From Blastococcus aurantiacus (GTDB lineage: Bacteria > Actinomycetota > Actinomycetes > Mycobacteriales > Geodermatophilaceae): a stretch of DNA of 64,000 nt. Of this stretch, positions 20,181 through 28,729 are shown one piece after another. Position numbers and translations under genes: made by a program. Positions within the stretch are counted from its first letter, which is position 1, and every line of letters begins with the position of its first letter. The notes under the pieces are model-generated. The model had not been told where the DNA came from. It saw only the letters and a program-made list of their open reading frames with translations, and did no database searches. The stretch lies in contig NZ_FNBT01000001.1 in the NCBI RefSeq assembly GCF_900102425.1, positions 248,001 through 312,000 of the forward strand, in the 5' to 3' direction.

Positions 20181-20181
20181 C

Positions 20182-20200
20182 CGACGCCTGGCAGGCGTCG
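20182..20200. terminator. Hairpin between convergent GNAT and MFS genes
   Basis: CGACGCCT (20182-20189) and AGGCGTCG (20193-20200) form a perfect 8-bp stem with a three-base loop, right after the GNAT stop and before the MFS stop on the other strand. No T tract follows, as is usual in high-GC actinobacteria. Likely bidirectional. Confidence 0.65.
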
Positions 20201-20228
20201 TAGGTGGCCGCGGTGGGTCGACCACCGG

Positions 20229-21464
20229 TCAGGCGTAGGCGGCCGGCATCTCCGCACGCCGGAACCGCGAGAGGGTGAGCACCAGCGCCGAGAGCGCCAG
20301 CACCCCGATACCCACCGCGATGACCGGCCCGTCGCCGTACGCCGTCGCCGCCAGACCGGCCAGCGGAGCCGCGAGAGCGATCGACCCCCAGTTGAACGCC
20401 CGGATGGTGCCGTTCATGCGCGCCCGCAGCCGGTCCGGGGTCACCGCGTTGCGGTAGCTGAGGTCCAGCGGCCCCTTGATGCCCGAACCCAGCCCGTGCA
20501 GCAGTTGGCCGGCCACCAGCAGGGCCGCCCCGGTGGTGCCCGCGGGGGCCAGCAGGAGGAACAGGTACGCGGGCGGGTGCAGCCATGCCGCGGCCGCGCA
20601 GACCCGGCCCACGCCGTGGCGCTCGGCGGCGCGGGGGGCCAGGCCGGCGCCGACCACCCCGCTGATGCCCGCGCACGAGAGCACGAGCCCGACCGTGAGC
20701 GCGCTCAGGCCCAGCTCTTCGGTGGCATGGAAGACGAAGACCGTCATGAGCGCCGAGTTCGCGAGGAACCAGAGATGCAGGGAGACGGCGTAGGGAGCCA
20801 GCGTCCCGTGGCGGTACACCCAGGAGCCGCCCTCCCGCAGCTCCCGCCACAGCTGCCGGTCCGGCTGCCGCGCAGGTGTCGGCTCGTGGACCCTGATCGA
20901 CGCCAGCAGCAGCGCGGCCACGGCGTGGCTGACCGCGTTGAACAGGATGGCCACGGGAGCGGACAGGAACCGGACCAGGACCCCGACCACCAGCGGACCG
21001 ACCGCCTCGGCCGCCGTCGTGGTCTGCTCCACGCGCGCGTTGGCGACCGGCAGCAGCTCCATGGGCACCAGCTGCGGCAGGTAGGACTGGTGCGCGGCGT
21101 GGAAGAACATCGACGCCGAGCCCACGACGGCCACCAGGACGGCCAGGACCGGCACGGTCAGCAGACCGGCGAACGCCAGGCCGGCGATGGTCCCCGTCGC
21201 CAGCGCGGTCGCGGTGTCGGCGGCGATCAGCACGGGACGACGGCGCATCCGGTCCGTGAGCACGCCCGCGAGCAGGCCCACGGCGACGGCGGGGAGCCAC
21301 TGCGCCGCGCGGACGAAGCCGATCGCGGTCTGGTCCGCGGACAGCGTTTCGATCAGCAGCAGCTGGAGGGCCAGGCCGAAGGTGAACGAGCCCAGCCACG
21401 ACACGGTGCCGGACAGCCAGAGGCGCACGAAGGCCGGGTAGGCCAGCACTCCGCTGCTGGACAC
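20229..21464 (-). CDS. Major facilitator superfamily transporter
   Basis: A 411-residue protein with about 12 transmembrane helices, of the MFS_3/enterobactin-exporter-like type. The conserved loop between helices 2 and 3 reads AGVLTDRMRRRPVLIAAD (MFS motif A). The middle loop (EPTPARQPDRQLWRELREGG) separates two six-helix halves, and LRARMNGTIRAFNWGS is typical of helix 10-11 in this group. Substrate unknown; efflux is likely. The GTG at 21464 begins VSSSGVLAYPAFVRLWLSG, the usual N-terminus. It converges on the GNAT gene and lies upstream, in transcription order, of nothing clearly related. Confidence 0.82.
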   Translation of the reverse strand: MSSSGVLAYPAFVRLWLSGTVSWLGSFTFGLALQLLLIETLSADQTAIGFVRAAQWLPAVAVGLLAGVLTDRMRRRPVLIAADTATALATGTIAGLAFAGLLTVPVLAVLVAVVGSASMFFHAAHQSYLPQLVPMELLPVANARVEQTTTAAEAVGPLVVGVLVRFLSAPVAILFNAVSHAVAALLLASIRVHEPTPARQPDRQLWRELREGGSWVYRHGTLAPYAVSLHLWFLANSALMTVFVFHATEELGLSALTVGLVLSCAGISGVVGAGLAPRAAERHGVGRVCAAAAWLHPPAYLFLLLAPAGTTGAALLVAGQLLHGLGSGIKGPLDLSYRNAVTPDRLRARMNGTIRAFNWGSIALAAPLAGLAATAYGDGPVIAVGIGVLALSALVLTLSRFRRAEMPAAYA

Positions 21465-21533
21465 GCGGGCAGTCAAGCAGACGCAGGCGTCCCGCAGCGG
21501 CGCCGAACAGCGGCGTTTCCGAACTACCCCGGA

Positions 21534-21605
21534 CCCGCTTCTGGGGTGTTCCTCGCGCTCATCGGGTCCTGCAGGACCGGAGAAGCGGGAAGAACACCCC
21601 AGAAG
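21534..21605. repeat. Nested inverted repeats with mutually exclusive pairings
   Basis: Arms 21538-21551 (CTTCTGGGGTGTTC) and 21592-21605 are perfect 14-bp complements. Bases 21534-21542 (CCCGCTTCT) instead match 21581-21589. In the loop, GGTCCTGCAGGACC (21565-21578) is a perfect palindrome. The element lies between the MFS start and the end of the SUF operon. It may terminate sufT transcription or be a dispersed palindromic repeat. Confidence 0.75.
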
Positions 21606-21621
21606 TGGAGGTGCTAGCGCG

Positions 21622-22020
21622 TCAGACGCGGAAGCCGAGGGCGCGGAGCTGCTCGCGGCCGTCGTCGGTGATCTTGTCCGGGCCCCACGGCGGCATCCAG
21701 ACCCAGTTGATCCGGATGTCGTCCACGAGCCCGGGGCCGGGGCCACCGGTGAGGGCCTGGCGGGCCTGGTCCTCGATGACGTCGGTCAGCGGGCAGGCCG
21801 CCGAGGTCAGCGTCATGTCGATGATGGCGATGTTGTTGTCGTCCACGTCGAGGCCGTAGACGAGGCCGAGGTCGACGACGTTGACGCCCAGCTCGGGGTC
21901 GACGACGTCGCGCATGGCCTCCTCGAGATCCTCCAGGAGGGCCGACTTGTAGGCGGGCAGGTCGCCCGGCGCACCGTCGGTGGCGGGAGTGGCGTTCTCG
22001 GTGCTGCTGTCGGCGCTCAT
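21622..22020 (-). CDS. sufT: SUF-associated metal-sulfur cluster maturation protein (DUF59/MIP18 family)
   Basis: A 132-residue protein with the MIP18/DUF59 domain, which helps deliver Fe-S clusters to target proteins. The signature DPELGVNVVDLGLVYGLDV is followed by IDMTLTSAACPLTDVIEDQ with the conserved cysteine. The C-terminus WVWMPPWGPDKITDDGREQL is typical of SufT. The first 30 residues are a polar extension (STENATPATDGAPGD). ATG 22020 overlaps the SufU stop (ATGA), and GGAGGAAC precedes it. It is the last gene of the SUF operon; the nested hairpins downstream may terminate it. Confidence 0.9.
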   Translation of the reverse strand: MSADSSTENATPATDGAPGDLPAYKSALLEDLEEAMRDVVDPELGVNVVDLGLVYGLDVDDNNIAIIDMTLTSAACPLTDVIEDQARQALTGGPGPGLVDDIRINWVWMPPWGPDKITDDGREQLRALGFRV

Positions 22021-22499
22021 GACGTTCCTCCAGGGGTCGTGGTGGCCAGTGCCCGGGCGGAGGCGTCCTTCAACGCCATCCAGCTCATCAGCGCGCACTT
22101 GATGCGGGCCGGGTACTTCGAGACGCCGGCGAACGCGACGGCGTCCTCCAGGCTGTCCTCGAGCTTCTCGGCCACGGTGGGGTCGCCCTTGGCCTGCATC
22201 AGCGTCATGAAGTCCTCGCCGGTGGCGAGGGCCTCGGTGACGCTCTTGCCGAGGACGAGGTCGTACATCGCCGAGATCGAGGCCTGGCTGATCGAGCAGC
22301 CCATGCCCTCGTACGACAGATCAGACACGACGGCGTCGCCCGCTGCGTTGTTCTCGATGTGCAGTCGGAGCGTCACCTCGTCGCCGCACGTCGGGTTGAC
22401 GTGGTGCACCTCGGCCTCGAAGGGCTCGCGCAGTCCACGCCCGTGCGGGTTCTTGTAGTGGTCCAGGATGATCTCCTGGTACATCGACTCCAGCTGCAT
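22017..22499 (-). CDS. sufU: SufU-type zinc-dependent sulfurtransferase
   Basis: A 160-residue member of the SufU/IscU fold. In Gram-positive bacteria SufU takes sulfur from the SufS persulfide rather than acting as a classical scaffold. The start MQLESMYQEIILDHYKNPHG is characteristic. The zinc/cysteine ligands are NPTCGDEV, GMGCSISQAS and RIKCALMSWMALK, with the aspartate of the CGDE motif. An insertion between the second and third cysteines, typical of SufU and absent from IscU, is present. It begins 10 bases after the sufS stop and overlaps sufT, in the expected operon order. Confidence 0.93.
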   Translation of the reverse strand: MQLESMYQEIILDHYKNPHGRGLREPFEAEVHHVNPTCGDEVTLRLHIENNAAGDAVVSDLSYEGMGCSISQASISAMYDLVLGKSVTEALATGEDFMTLMQAKGDPTVAEKLEDSLEDAVAFAGVSKYPARIKCALMSWMALKDASARALATTTPGGTS

Positions 22500-22509
22500 C
22501 AGATCGACC

Positions 22510-23817
22510 TCACGCAGTTCCGAAGAACTTCTGGGCCGCCCGAATTCCGTCCGCCAGGGCGTCGATGTCGTCGTAGCCGTTGTGCACGTAGAAGGTGGCG
22601 CGGGTGGTCGCCGGGACGCCGTAGCGGCGCACCACCGGCCAGGCGCAGTGGTGCCCCACGCGTACGGCGATGCCGTGGTCGTCGAGGACCTGCCCCACGT
22701 CGTGCGGGTGGATGCCCTCGACGGTGAAGGACACCGCTCCCCCGCGGGCGACCGTGTCGGGCGGGCCGATGACGGTGACGCCAGGGATCTCGGCGAGCTT
22801 CTGCAGCGCGTAGCCGGTGAGGGCCTTCTCGTGCTCCTCGACGCGGTCCATGCCGAGGTCCTGCAGGTACTCGACGGCCGCGGCCAGGCCGATCACCTGC
22901 GCGGTCATCGGCACGCCGGCCTCGAAGCGCTGCGGCGGCGCGGCGAAGGTCGAGGCCTCCATGCGCACGACCTCGATCATCGAGCCACCGGTCAGGAACG
23001 GCGGCAGCTTGTCGAGCACCTTGTAGCGGCCCCAGAGCACGCCGACGCCCGTGGGCCCCAGCATCTTGTGCCCGGAAAACACCAGGAAGTCCGCGCCGAG
23101 CTCGGTGACGTCGACCGGCTGGTGCGGCACCGACTGGGCGCCGTCGACCAGCACCAGGGCACCGACCTCGTGCGCCCGGGCGATGATGTCGCCGAGCGGG
23201 TTGATCGTGCCCAGGATGTTCGACTGCTGGGTCACGGCCACGAGCTTGGTGCGCTCGTTGACCACCGTGGCCAGGTCGGAGAGGTCCAGCCGGCCATCGT
23301 CGGTGAGGCCGAGCCAGCGCAGGGTCGCGCCGGTCCGCTCGCACAACTGCTGCCAGGGCACCAGGTTGGCGTGGTGCTCCATCTCGGTGACCACGATCTC
23401 GTCACCCTCGCCGACGGCGTAGGTGCGGAACTCCTCCTCCTTCGCCGTGGCGGCGTTGGAGAGGGCGTAGGCCACCAGGTTGATCGCCTCGGTGGTGTTG
23501 CGGGTGAAGACGATCTCCCGGTCCGGTGCGCCGATGAACCCGCCGATGGTGGCGCGGGCGGCCTCGTAGGCACCAGTCGCCTCCTCGGCGAGTGCGTGGG
23601 CCCCCCGGTGCGGAGCGGCGTTGACGTTCTCGTAGAACCAGCGCTCGGCGTCCAGCACCGACCGCGGCTTCTGCGAGGTGGCGCCGGAGTCGAGGTAGAC
23701 CAGCCGCTTCCCGTCGCGGACGGTGCGCGTCAGGATCGGGAAGTCCGCCCGGATCGCCTCGACGTCCAGGGGCAGCGGCTCGTGCGCCCCGACAGGACGC
23801 GAGACGGTCTGGGTCAT
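22510..23817 (-). CDS. sufS: Cysteine desulfurase SufS
   Basis: A 435-residue PLP enzyme of aminotransferase class V that releases sulfur from cysteine as an enzyme persulfide. Motifs seen are YLDSGATSQKP, NTTEAINLVAYAL, VTEMEHHANLVPW (cofactor-stacking histidine), LVDGAQSVPH, the Schiff-base lysine in FSGHKMLGPTG near residue 245, and the catalytic cysteine in VRVGHHCAWPVVRR near 382. ATG 23817 overlaps the SufC stop by four bases. It works with SufU immediately downstream. Confidence 0.95.
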   Translation of the reverse strand: MTQTVSRPVGAHEPLPLDVEAIRADFPILTRTVRDGKRLVYLDSGATSQKPRSVLDAERWFYENVNAAPHRGAHALAEEATGAYEAARATIGGFIGAPDREIVFTRNTTEAINLVAYALSNAATAKEEEFRTYAVGEGDEIVVTEMEHHANLVPWQQLCERTGATLRWLGLTDDGRLDLSDLATVVNERTKLVAVTQQSNILGTINPLGDIIARAHEVGALVLVDGAQSVPHQPVDVTELGADFLVFSGHKMLGPTGVGVLWGRYKVLDKLPPFLTGGSMIEVVRMEASTFAAPPQRFEAGVPMTAQVIGLAAAVEYLQDLGMDRVEEHEKALTGYALQKLAEIPGVTVIGPPDTVARGGAVSFTVEGIHPHDVGQVLDDHGIAVRVGHHCAWPVVRRYGVPATTRATFYVHNGYDDIDALADGIRAAQKFFGTA

Positions 23818-24602
23818 GCGCTGGCAACCTCCGCAGCGGCCTGCTCGTTGGAGTCCTTGACGTAGGCGGCGTAGCCCTCGTTCTCGAGCTTGTCGGCGAG
23901 CTCCGCGCCACCCTCCTCGACGACCTTGCCGGCGACGAAGACGTGGACGAAGTCGGGCTTGATGTAGCGCAGGATCCGCGTGTAGTGCGTGATCAGCAGG
24001 ACGCCGATCTCGCCCTCCTCGCGGGTGCGGTTGACGCCCTCGGAGACGATCCGCAGCGCGTCGACGTCCAAACCGGAGTCGGTCTCGTCGAGGATCGCGA
24101 TGGCCGGCTTGAGCAGGCGCATCTGCAGGATCTCGTGGCGCTTCTTCTCACCACCGGAGAAGCCCTCGTTGACGTTGCGCTCGGCGAAGGCGGAGTCCAT
24201 CTCGAGCAGTTCCATCTCGCTCTTGACGTCCTTGACCCAGGTGCGCAGCTTGGGGGCCTCGCCCTTGATCGCCGTGGCGGCGGTGCGCAGGAAGTTCGAC
24301 ACCGAGACGCCGGGGACCTCGACGGGGTACTGCATCGCGAGGAACAGGCCGGCGCGGGCGCGCTCGTCGACGCTCATGGCGAGGACGTCCTCGCCGTCGA
24401 GGGTCACGGTGCCGCCGGTGACGGTGTACTTGGGGTGCCCGGCGATCGAGTAGGCCAGGGTCGACTTGCCGGACCCGTTGGGGCCCATGATCGCGTGGGT
24501 CTCGCCCGAGCGGACGGTCAGGTCGACGCCACGGAGGATCTCCTTGGCGTCGTCACCCTCGCCGACCGTCACGTGCAGGTCGCGGATCTCCAGAACGGAC
24601 AC
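23814..24602 (-). CDS. sufC: Fe-S assembly ATPase SufC
   Basis: A 262-residue ABC-type ATPase without membrane segments that powers the SufBCD scaffold. Walker A is MGPNGSGKSTLAYSIAG, the signature is FSGGEKKRHEILQM, Walker B reads IAILDETDSGLDVDAL, and the H-loop appears as LLITHYTRILRYIKPD. DETDSGLD in place of the usual DEPTSGLD is the SufC hallmark. The start is GTG 24602 (VSVLEIRDLHVTVGE). It sits 13 bases after the Rieske gene and overlaps sufS. Confidence 0.95.
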   Translation of the reverse strand: MSVLEIRDLHVTVGEGDDAKEILRGVDLTVRSGETHAIMGPNGSGKSTLAYSIAGHPKYTVTGGTVTLDGEDVLAMSVDERARAGLFLAMQYPVEVPGVSVSNFLRTAATAIKGEAPKLRTWVKDVKSEMELLEMDSAFAERNVNEGFSGGEKKRHEILQMRLLKPAIAILDETDSGLDVDALRIVSEGVNRTREEGEIGVLLITHYTRILRYIKPDFVHVFVAGKVVEEGGAELADKLENEGYAAYVKDSNEQAAAEVASA

Positions 24603-24615
24603 TTCTTCTCGCTCC

Positions 24616-24984
24616 TCAGTTGCCGGCCGCGTGGGAGGACTCGACGGCGCTCGCCGTTGCCTCAGCTTCGGTGTCGACGAGCACGTCCTCCCCTTCCACG
24701 CGGACCGGGTAGACGTCGACCGGCTCGGTCGCCGGCAGGTTGGTGGGCTCGCCCGTGCGCAGGTCGAAGCACGAGCCGTGCAGGAAGCACTCGATGGTCG
24801 GGGCGCCGCCGAACTGCTCGACGTCCCCCTCGCTCAGCGGGACGTCGGCGTGCGAGCACCGGTCCTCGAGGGCGTACAGCTGACCCTCGAACCGGACCAC
24901 GGCGACGTCGACGTCCGAGAGCTCGACGCGCAGGGCGCCGTTCTCGGGGACGTCGGACAGTGCGCAGACGCGTTCGAAGGCCAT
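24616..24984 (-). CDS. Rieske-type [2Fe-2S] ferredoxin inside the SUF operon
   Basis: A 122-residue soluble Rieske protein of the NirD/BphF ferredoxin type. Ligands are C-x-H in DRCSHADVPL near residue 42 and C-x2-H in ECFLHGSCFDL near 65. The second is the form CFLHGSCF, where the first cysteine and histidine bind iron. The last 20 residues are acidic/alanine-rich. Genes of this kind sit between sufD and sufC in many actinobacteria and may donate electrons during cluster assembly, which is an inference from position. It starts three bases after sufD ends. Confidence 0.9.
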   Translation of the reverse strand: MAFERVCALSDVPENGALRVELSDVDVAVVRFEGQLYALEDRCSHADVPLSEGDVEQFGGAPTIECFLHGSCFDLRTGEPTNLPATEPVDVYPVRVEGEDVLVDTEAEATASAVESSHAAGN

Positions 24985-24986
24985 GG

Positions 24987-26324
24987 TCAGGCGACCTCGA
25001 CCGGCTGCTCGTCCAGACCCGGCAGGGCACCGAGGCGCGTCTCGATGGTGCCCATCAGGCGGTCCTGGATGGCGTCGATCCCGATGTTCTGGACGACGTC
25101 GGCGAAGAAGCCGCGCACGACCAGTCGGCGGGCGGTCTCGGCGTCGATGCCGCGCGAGCAGAGGTAGAACAGCTGCTCGTCGTCGAACCGGCCGGTGGCG
25201 CTGGCGTGGCCGGCGCTGACGATCTCACCGGTCTCGATCTCCAGGTTGGGCACCGAGTCGGCCCGTGCACCGTCGGTGAGGACCAGGTTGCGGTTGAGCT
25301 CGTAGGTCTCGGTGCCGGTCGCCGCCGGGCGGATGCGGACGTCGCCGATCCAGACCGTGCGCGCACCCTCGCCCTGCAGCGCGCCCTTGTAGAGCACGTT
25401 GCTGGTGCAGTTCGGGACGGCGTGGTCGACCCAGAGCCGGTGCTCCTGGTGCTGCGTCTCGTCGGAGAAGTAGACGCCGAAGAGGTCCGCGCGTCCGCCG
25501 GTACCGGCGTACTGCACATTGCTGACCAGGCGCACGAGGTCACCGCCGAGGGTGACCACGACCTGCTTGTAGATGGCGTCGCGCCCGACGACGGCGTCGT
25601 ACTGGCCGCCGTGCACGGAGCCGGACGCCCAGTCCTGGATGGAGACGAGGGTGACCTGCGCGCCGTCGCCGACGAGCACCGTCACGCCGCCGGAGTACTT
25701 GGCCGGGCCGGTGTGGTCCAGGACGACGGTCGCCTTCGCGAACGCGCCGACCTCGACGACCAGCTGGCTCCAGACGACGTCGTCGCCGCCGGTGCCGGCC
25801 AGGCCGAGCGTGACCGGGCGGTCCAGCTGGGCCTCCTTGGCCACGCGGACGACGGCAGCGCCGCCGGCCCGCTGGCGGGTCAGGGCGGCCAGCCGGTCGA
25901 CCGGCTCCGGCAGACCCTTGAGCAGGGGGTCGCCGGCCTCCACGCTGGTCAGCTCGACGCCCTCGGGCAGATCGGTCGCCCAGGTGAGGCTCGCGTCGGA
26001 GGCGGCACCGTCCAGGAGCGGACGGATCCGCTTCATCGGCGTGAACCGCCACGTCTCCTCGCGACCGGTCGGCACGCCGAAGACGTCCGGGTCGGTGGAG
26101 GTGAGCCGTTCCGGCGGCGAGCCGGTCGGCGTGGGTCCACCGTGCGAGTGCGCGCCGGGCGACGCGTTACCGGCGGTGCCGGTGTCGGACGCCGGGGTGG
26201 TCGGCGGGCCGGCCTGCGCACCCACGCCCGGAGCGAAGAGCTCCGAGGCGAGGGTGGCCGGCTGGGTGGTGAGATCGGTCGTGCCGGTGTTCAGGTCGGC
26301 CGTACCGGTGTTCTGGTCGGTCAT
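24987..26324 (-). CDS. sufD: Fe-S assembly scaffold subunit SufD
   Basis: A 445-residue SufBD-family protein. The core from about residue 70 has GREETWRFTPMKRIRPLL and the beta-helix region with DHTGPAKYSGGV. The C-terminal part reads GRFDDEQLFYLCSRGI, followed by ARRLVVRGFFADVV, the family's hallmark. It has an unusually polar N-terminus of about 70 residues with an imperfect repeat (NTGTADL, NTGTTDL) and a histidine/glycine patch (GAHSHGG), probably disordered. The protein forms the SufBC2D complex that builds clusters. ATG 26324 overlaps the sufB stop by one base. Confidence 0.93.
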   Translation of the reverse strand: MTDQNTGTADLNTGTTDLTTQPATLASELFAPGVGAQAGPPTTPASDTGTAGNASPGAHSHGGPTPTGSPPERLTSTDPDVFGVPTGREETWRFTPMKRIRPLLDGAASDASLTWATDLPEGVELTSVEAGDPLLKGLPEPVDRLAALTRQRAGGAAVVRVAKEAQLDRPVTLGLAGTGGDDVVWSQLVVEVGAFAKATVVLDHTGPAKYSGGVTVLVGDGAQVTLVSIQDWASGSVHGGQYDAVVGRDAIYKQVVVTLGGDLVRLVSNVQYAGTGGRADLFGVYFSDETQHQEHRLWVDHAVPNCTSNVLYKGALQGEGARTVWIGDVRIRPAATGTETYELNRNLVLTDGARADSVPNLEIETGEIVSAGHASATGRFDDEQLFYLCSRGIDAETARRLVVRGFFADVVQNIGIDAIQDRLMGTIETRLGALPGLDEQPVEVA

Positions 26325-27760
26325 CAGCCGACGGCACCTTCCATCTGCAGCTCGATGAGCCGGTTGAGCTCGAGGGCGTACTCCATGGGGAGCTCGCGGG
26401 CGATGGGCTCGACGAACCCGCGCACCACCATCGCCATGGCCTCGTCCTCGGACAGGCCGCGGCTCATGAGGTAGAAGAGCTGGTCGTCGCTGACGCGGGA
26501 GACGGTCGCCTCGTGACCCATGGAGACGTCGTCCTCGCGGACGTCGACGTAGGGGTAGGTGTCCGACCGGCTGATCGTGTCGACCAGCAGGGCGTCGCAC
26601 TTCACGGTCGACTTGGAGCCGTAGGCGCCCTCGTCGATCTGGACCAGGCCGCGGTAGGAGGTGCGGCCACCGCCACGGGCGACGGACTTGCTGATGATCG
26701 TCGAGGAGGTGTGCGGTGCGGCGTGCACCATCTTGGCGCCGGCGTCCTGGTGCTGGCCCTCGCCCGCGAAGGCGATGGAGAGCACCTCGCCCTTGGCGTG
26801 CTCGCCGGTCATCCAGACGGCCGGGTACTTCATCGTCACCTTGGAGCCGAGGTTGCCGTCGACCCACTCCATGGTCGCGCCCTCGTGGGCCACGGCCCGC
26901 TTGGTGACCAGGTTGTAGACGTTGTTCGACCAGTTCTGGATGGTCGTGTACCGGCAGCGCGCGTTCTTCTTGACGATGATCTCGACGACGGCCGAGTGCA
27001 GCGAGTCACTCTTGTAGATCGGCGCGGTGCAGCCCTCGACGTAGTGCACGTAAGCGCCCTCGTCGACGATGATCAGCGTCCGCTCGAACTGGCCCATGTT
27101 CTCGGTGTTGATCCGGAAGTAGGCCTGCAGCGGGATCTCGACGTGCACGCCCGGCGGCACGTAGATGAACGAGCCACCCGACCACACGGCGGTGTTCAGC
27201 GCGGCGAACTTGTTGTCGCCGGACGGGATCACCGAGCCGAAGTACTCCTGGAAGATCTCCGGGTGCTCCTTCAGGGCCGAGTCGGTGTCCAGGAAGATGA
27301 CGCCCTGGTCCTCGAGCTCCTTCTGGATCTGGTGGTAGACGACCTCGGACTCGTACTGGGCGGCGACACCGGAGACCAGACGCTGCTTCTCGGCCTCGGG
27401 GATGCCCAGCCGGTCGTAGGTGTTCTTGATGTCGTCGGGCAGGTCCTCCCACGAGGCGGCCTGCGCCTCGGTGGACCGCACGAAGTACTTGATGTTGTCG
27501 AAGTCGATGCCGGAGAGGTCCGAGCCCCAGTCGGGCATGGGCTTGCGACCGAAGAGCTTGAGGGCCTTCAGGCGGCGCTCGAGCATCCACTCGGGCTCGC
27601 TCTTGCGGCGCGAGATGTCGCGGACGACGTCCTCGTCGACACCGCGGCGGGCGGAGGCACCGGCGACGTCGGCGTCGGCCCAGCCGTACTCGTAACGGCC
27701 GAGCTGCTCGATCTGCTCGTCCTGCGTCAGCGGCGTAGCCGGCTGCTGGGTGCTGGTCAT
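26324..27760 (-). CDS. sufB: Fe-S assembly scaffold subunit SufB
   Basis: A 478-residue SufB. Diagnostic segments are [61 protein letters not shown] and [13 protein letters not shown]. The last carries a conserved cysteine. [20 protein letters not shown] and [17 protein letters not shown]-like C-terminal motifs follow. No intein is present, unlike SufB of mycobacteria, where one often occurs. It accepts sulfur from SufS/SufU within SufBC2D. ATG 27760 overlaps the stop of the sufR gene by four bases, so the operon is translated as a continuous series. Confidence 0.96.
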   Translation of the reverse strand: MTSTQQPATPLTQDEQIEQLGRYEYGWADADVAGASARRGVDEDVVRDISRRKSEPEWMLERRLKALKLFGRKPMPDWGSDLSGIDFDNIKYFVRSTEAQAASWEDLPDDIKNTYDRLGIPEAEKQRLVSGVAAQYESEVVYHQIQKELEDQGVIFLDTDSALKEHPEIFQEYFGSVIPSGDNKFAALNTAVWSGGSFIYVPPGVHVEIPLQAYFRINTENMGQFERTLIIVDEGAYVHYVEGCTAPIYKSDSLHSAVVEIIVKKNARCRYTTIQNWSNNVYNLVTKRAVAHEGATMEWVDGNLGSKVTMKYPAVWMTGEHAKGEVLSIAFAGEGQHQDAGAKMVHAAPHTSSTIISKSVARGGGRTSYRGLVQIDEGAYGSKSTVKCDALLVDTISRSDTYPYVDVREDDVSMGHEATVSRVSDDQLFYLMSRGLSEDEAMAMVVRGFVEPIARELPMEYALELNRLIELQMEGAVG

Positions 27761-28566
27761 GCGGGCGTCCTCTCCCGGTCGATCTCAGGGGCAGTGCTGC
27801 TGGACTGGCTGGTGGGCGCGCTGTGGGGCGCTGCTCGCTCACCAGGTACAGGGCGTGCGGGGGCCGTTCTGTTCCCCGGACGCAACGGTCCTGGGAGGTG
27901 TGTGGTGCAGATCCCGTCACCGTGGGCGATCGTGGCCAGCCGCTGCACGTGGCTGCCCACGAGCCGGCCGATCACCGCGGTCTCGGCCTCGCACAGCTGG
28001 GGGAACTCCGCGGCCACGTGCGCCACCGGGCAGTGGTGCTGGCAGAGCTGCCCCCCGCCGGAGATCGCCGAGGCCGTGGCAGCGTAGCCCTCGGCCGTGA
28101 GCGCGGCGGCCAGGGCCTGGGCCCGGTCCACCGGCGCTCCCCCGGCCGCGTCGACGGCGCTCTGCACGGCGCTGGAGGCGCGTGCCTCGAGACCGGCCAG
28201 CTGCTGCTCGGCAACGGCACGCACGGCGTCCGGACCACCGGCGGCCGCGACGTACCGCAGCGCGGTCAGCGCGAGGTCGTCGTACGCGTGCGGGAAGGCG
28301 GAGCGGCCGGCGTCGGTGAGGTGGAACCGCCGGGCGGGGCGACCCCGACCACGATGCGCATCGCGGGCGACCCGCTCCTCGATGCGGCCGGCGGCGACCA
28401 GCGAGTCCAGGTGCCGGCGGACGGCAGCCGGCGAGATGCCCAGCCGCGCGGCGAGCTCGGTGGCGGTCTGCGGCCCGTGCTCGAGGAGCAGGGCGCTGAC
28501 GCGGTCGCGGGTACGCCCGTCGTCGGCCGGAGCCGACGAGCGCGGGGGTGCCACGGCGCTTTCCAC
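27757..28566 (-). CDS. sufR: SUF operon repressor SufR
   Basis: A 269-residue regulator heading the SUF operon. An N-terminal winged helix (about residues 20-90) has [28 protein letters not shown] and the wing [13 protein letters not shown]. The C-terminal domain carries the likely [4Fe-4S] ligands: [21 protein letters not shown] and [11 protein letters not shown]. Family knowledge: SufR with a cluster represses suf, and cluster loss derepresses it. The last 35 residues are serine/proline-rich. The start is GTG 28566; a dyad lies just upstream, which fits autoregulation. Confidence 0.92.
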   Translation of the reverse strand: MESAVAPPRSSAPADDGRTRDRVSALLLEHGPQTATELAARLGISPAAVRRHLDSLVAAGRIEERVARDAHRGRGRPARRFHLTDAGRSAFPHAYDDLALTALRYVAAAGGPDAVRAVAEQQLAGLEARASSAVQSAVDAAGGAPVDRAQALAAALTAEGYAATASAISGGGQLCQHHCPVAHVAAEFPQLCEAETAVIGRLVGSHVQRLATIAHGDGICTTHLPGPLRPGNRTAPARPVPGERAAPHSAPTSQSSSTAPEIDRERTPA

Positions 28567-28577
28567 AACAAGAGTGT

Positions 28578-28613
28578 GTCCTAAATCGAGGACCCTGCAA
28601 GCAAGGTGGACCT
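28578..28613 (-). promoter_or_regulatory. Candidate promoter and SufR operator
   Basis: GTCCT-N6-AGGAC at 28578-28593 is a perfect dyad overlapping a possible -10 box (TAGGAC, 28583-28578 on the minus strand). A possible -35 (TTGCTT) lies at 28604-28599, with a short 15-base spacing. A second small dyad, AGGT-GG-ACCT, is at 28604-28613. The position just before sufR suits autorepression; the exact operator is inferred. Confidence 0.4.
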
Positions 28614-28716
28614 AAGAAGTGATCTCCAGCGCCCGCTCCGTGAGCAGGGTCACCACGGCCGCGCTGCAGGGGCCGCTGCGAGCCTGCGAGCGGCGGGGGG
28701 CAGCGCGGTCCTTGTC

Positions 28717-28722
28717 TAACAT
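28717..28722 (+). promoter_or_regulatory. Candidate -10 box giving a leaderless ctaA mRNA
   Basis: TAACAT ends seven bases before the GTG start of ctaA at 28730, so transcription would begin at or next to the start codon. No Shine-Dalgarno sequence precedes the GTG apart from GAGG at -5, too close to work well. No clear -35 box is visible. Confidence 0.35.
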
Positions 28723-28729
28723 CTGAGGC

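Noticed and set aside
23943-26474. A long plus-strand open frame across sufC, the Rieske gene and sufD
   Set aside because: Its translation is a composition-biased shadow with no motif, opposite genes with complete, family-specific motifs.
26324-27760. Intein in SufB
   Set aside because: SufB of some actinobacteria carries an intein, but this protein has the normal 478-residue length with no insertion.
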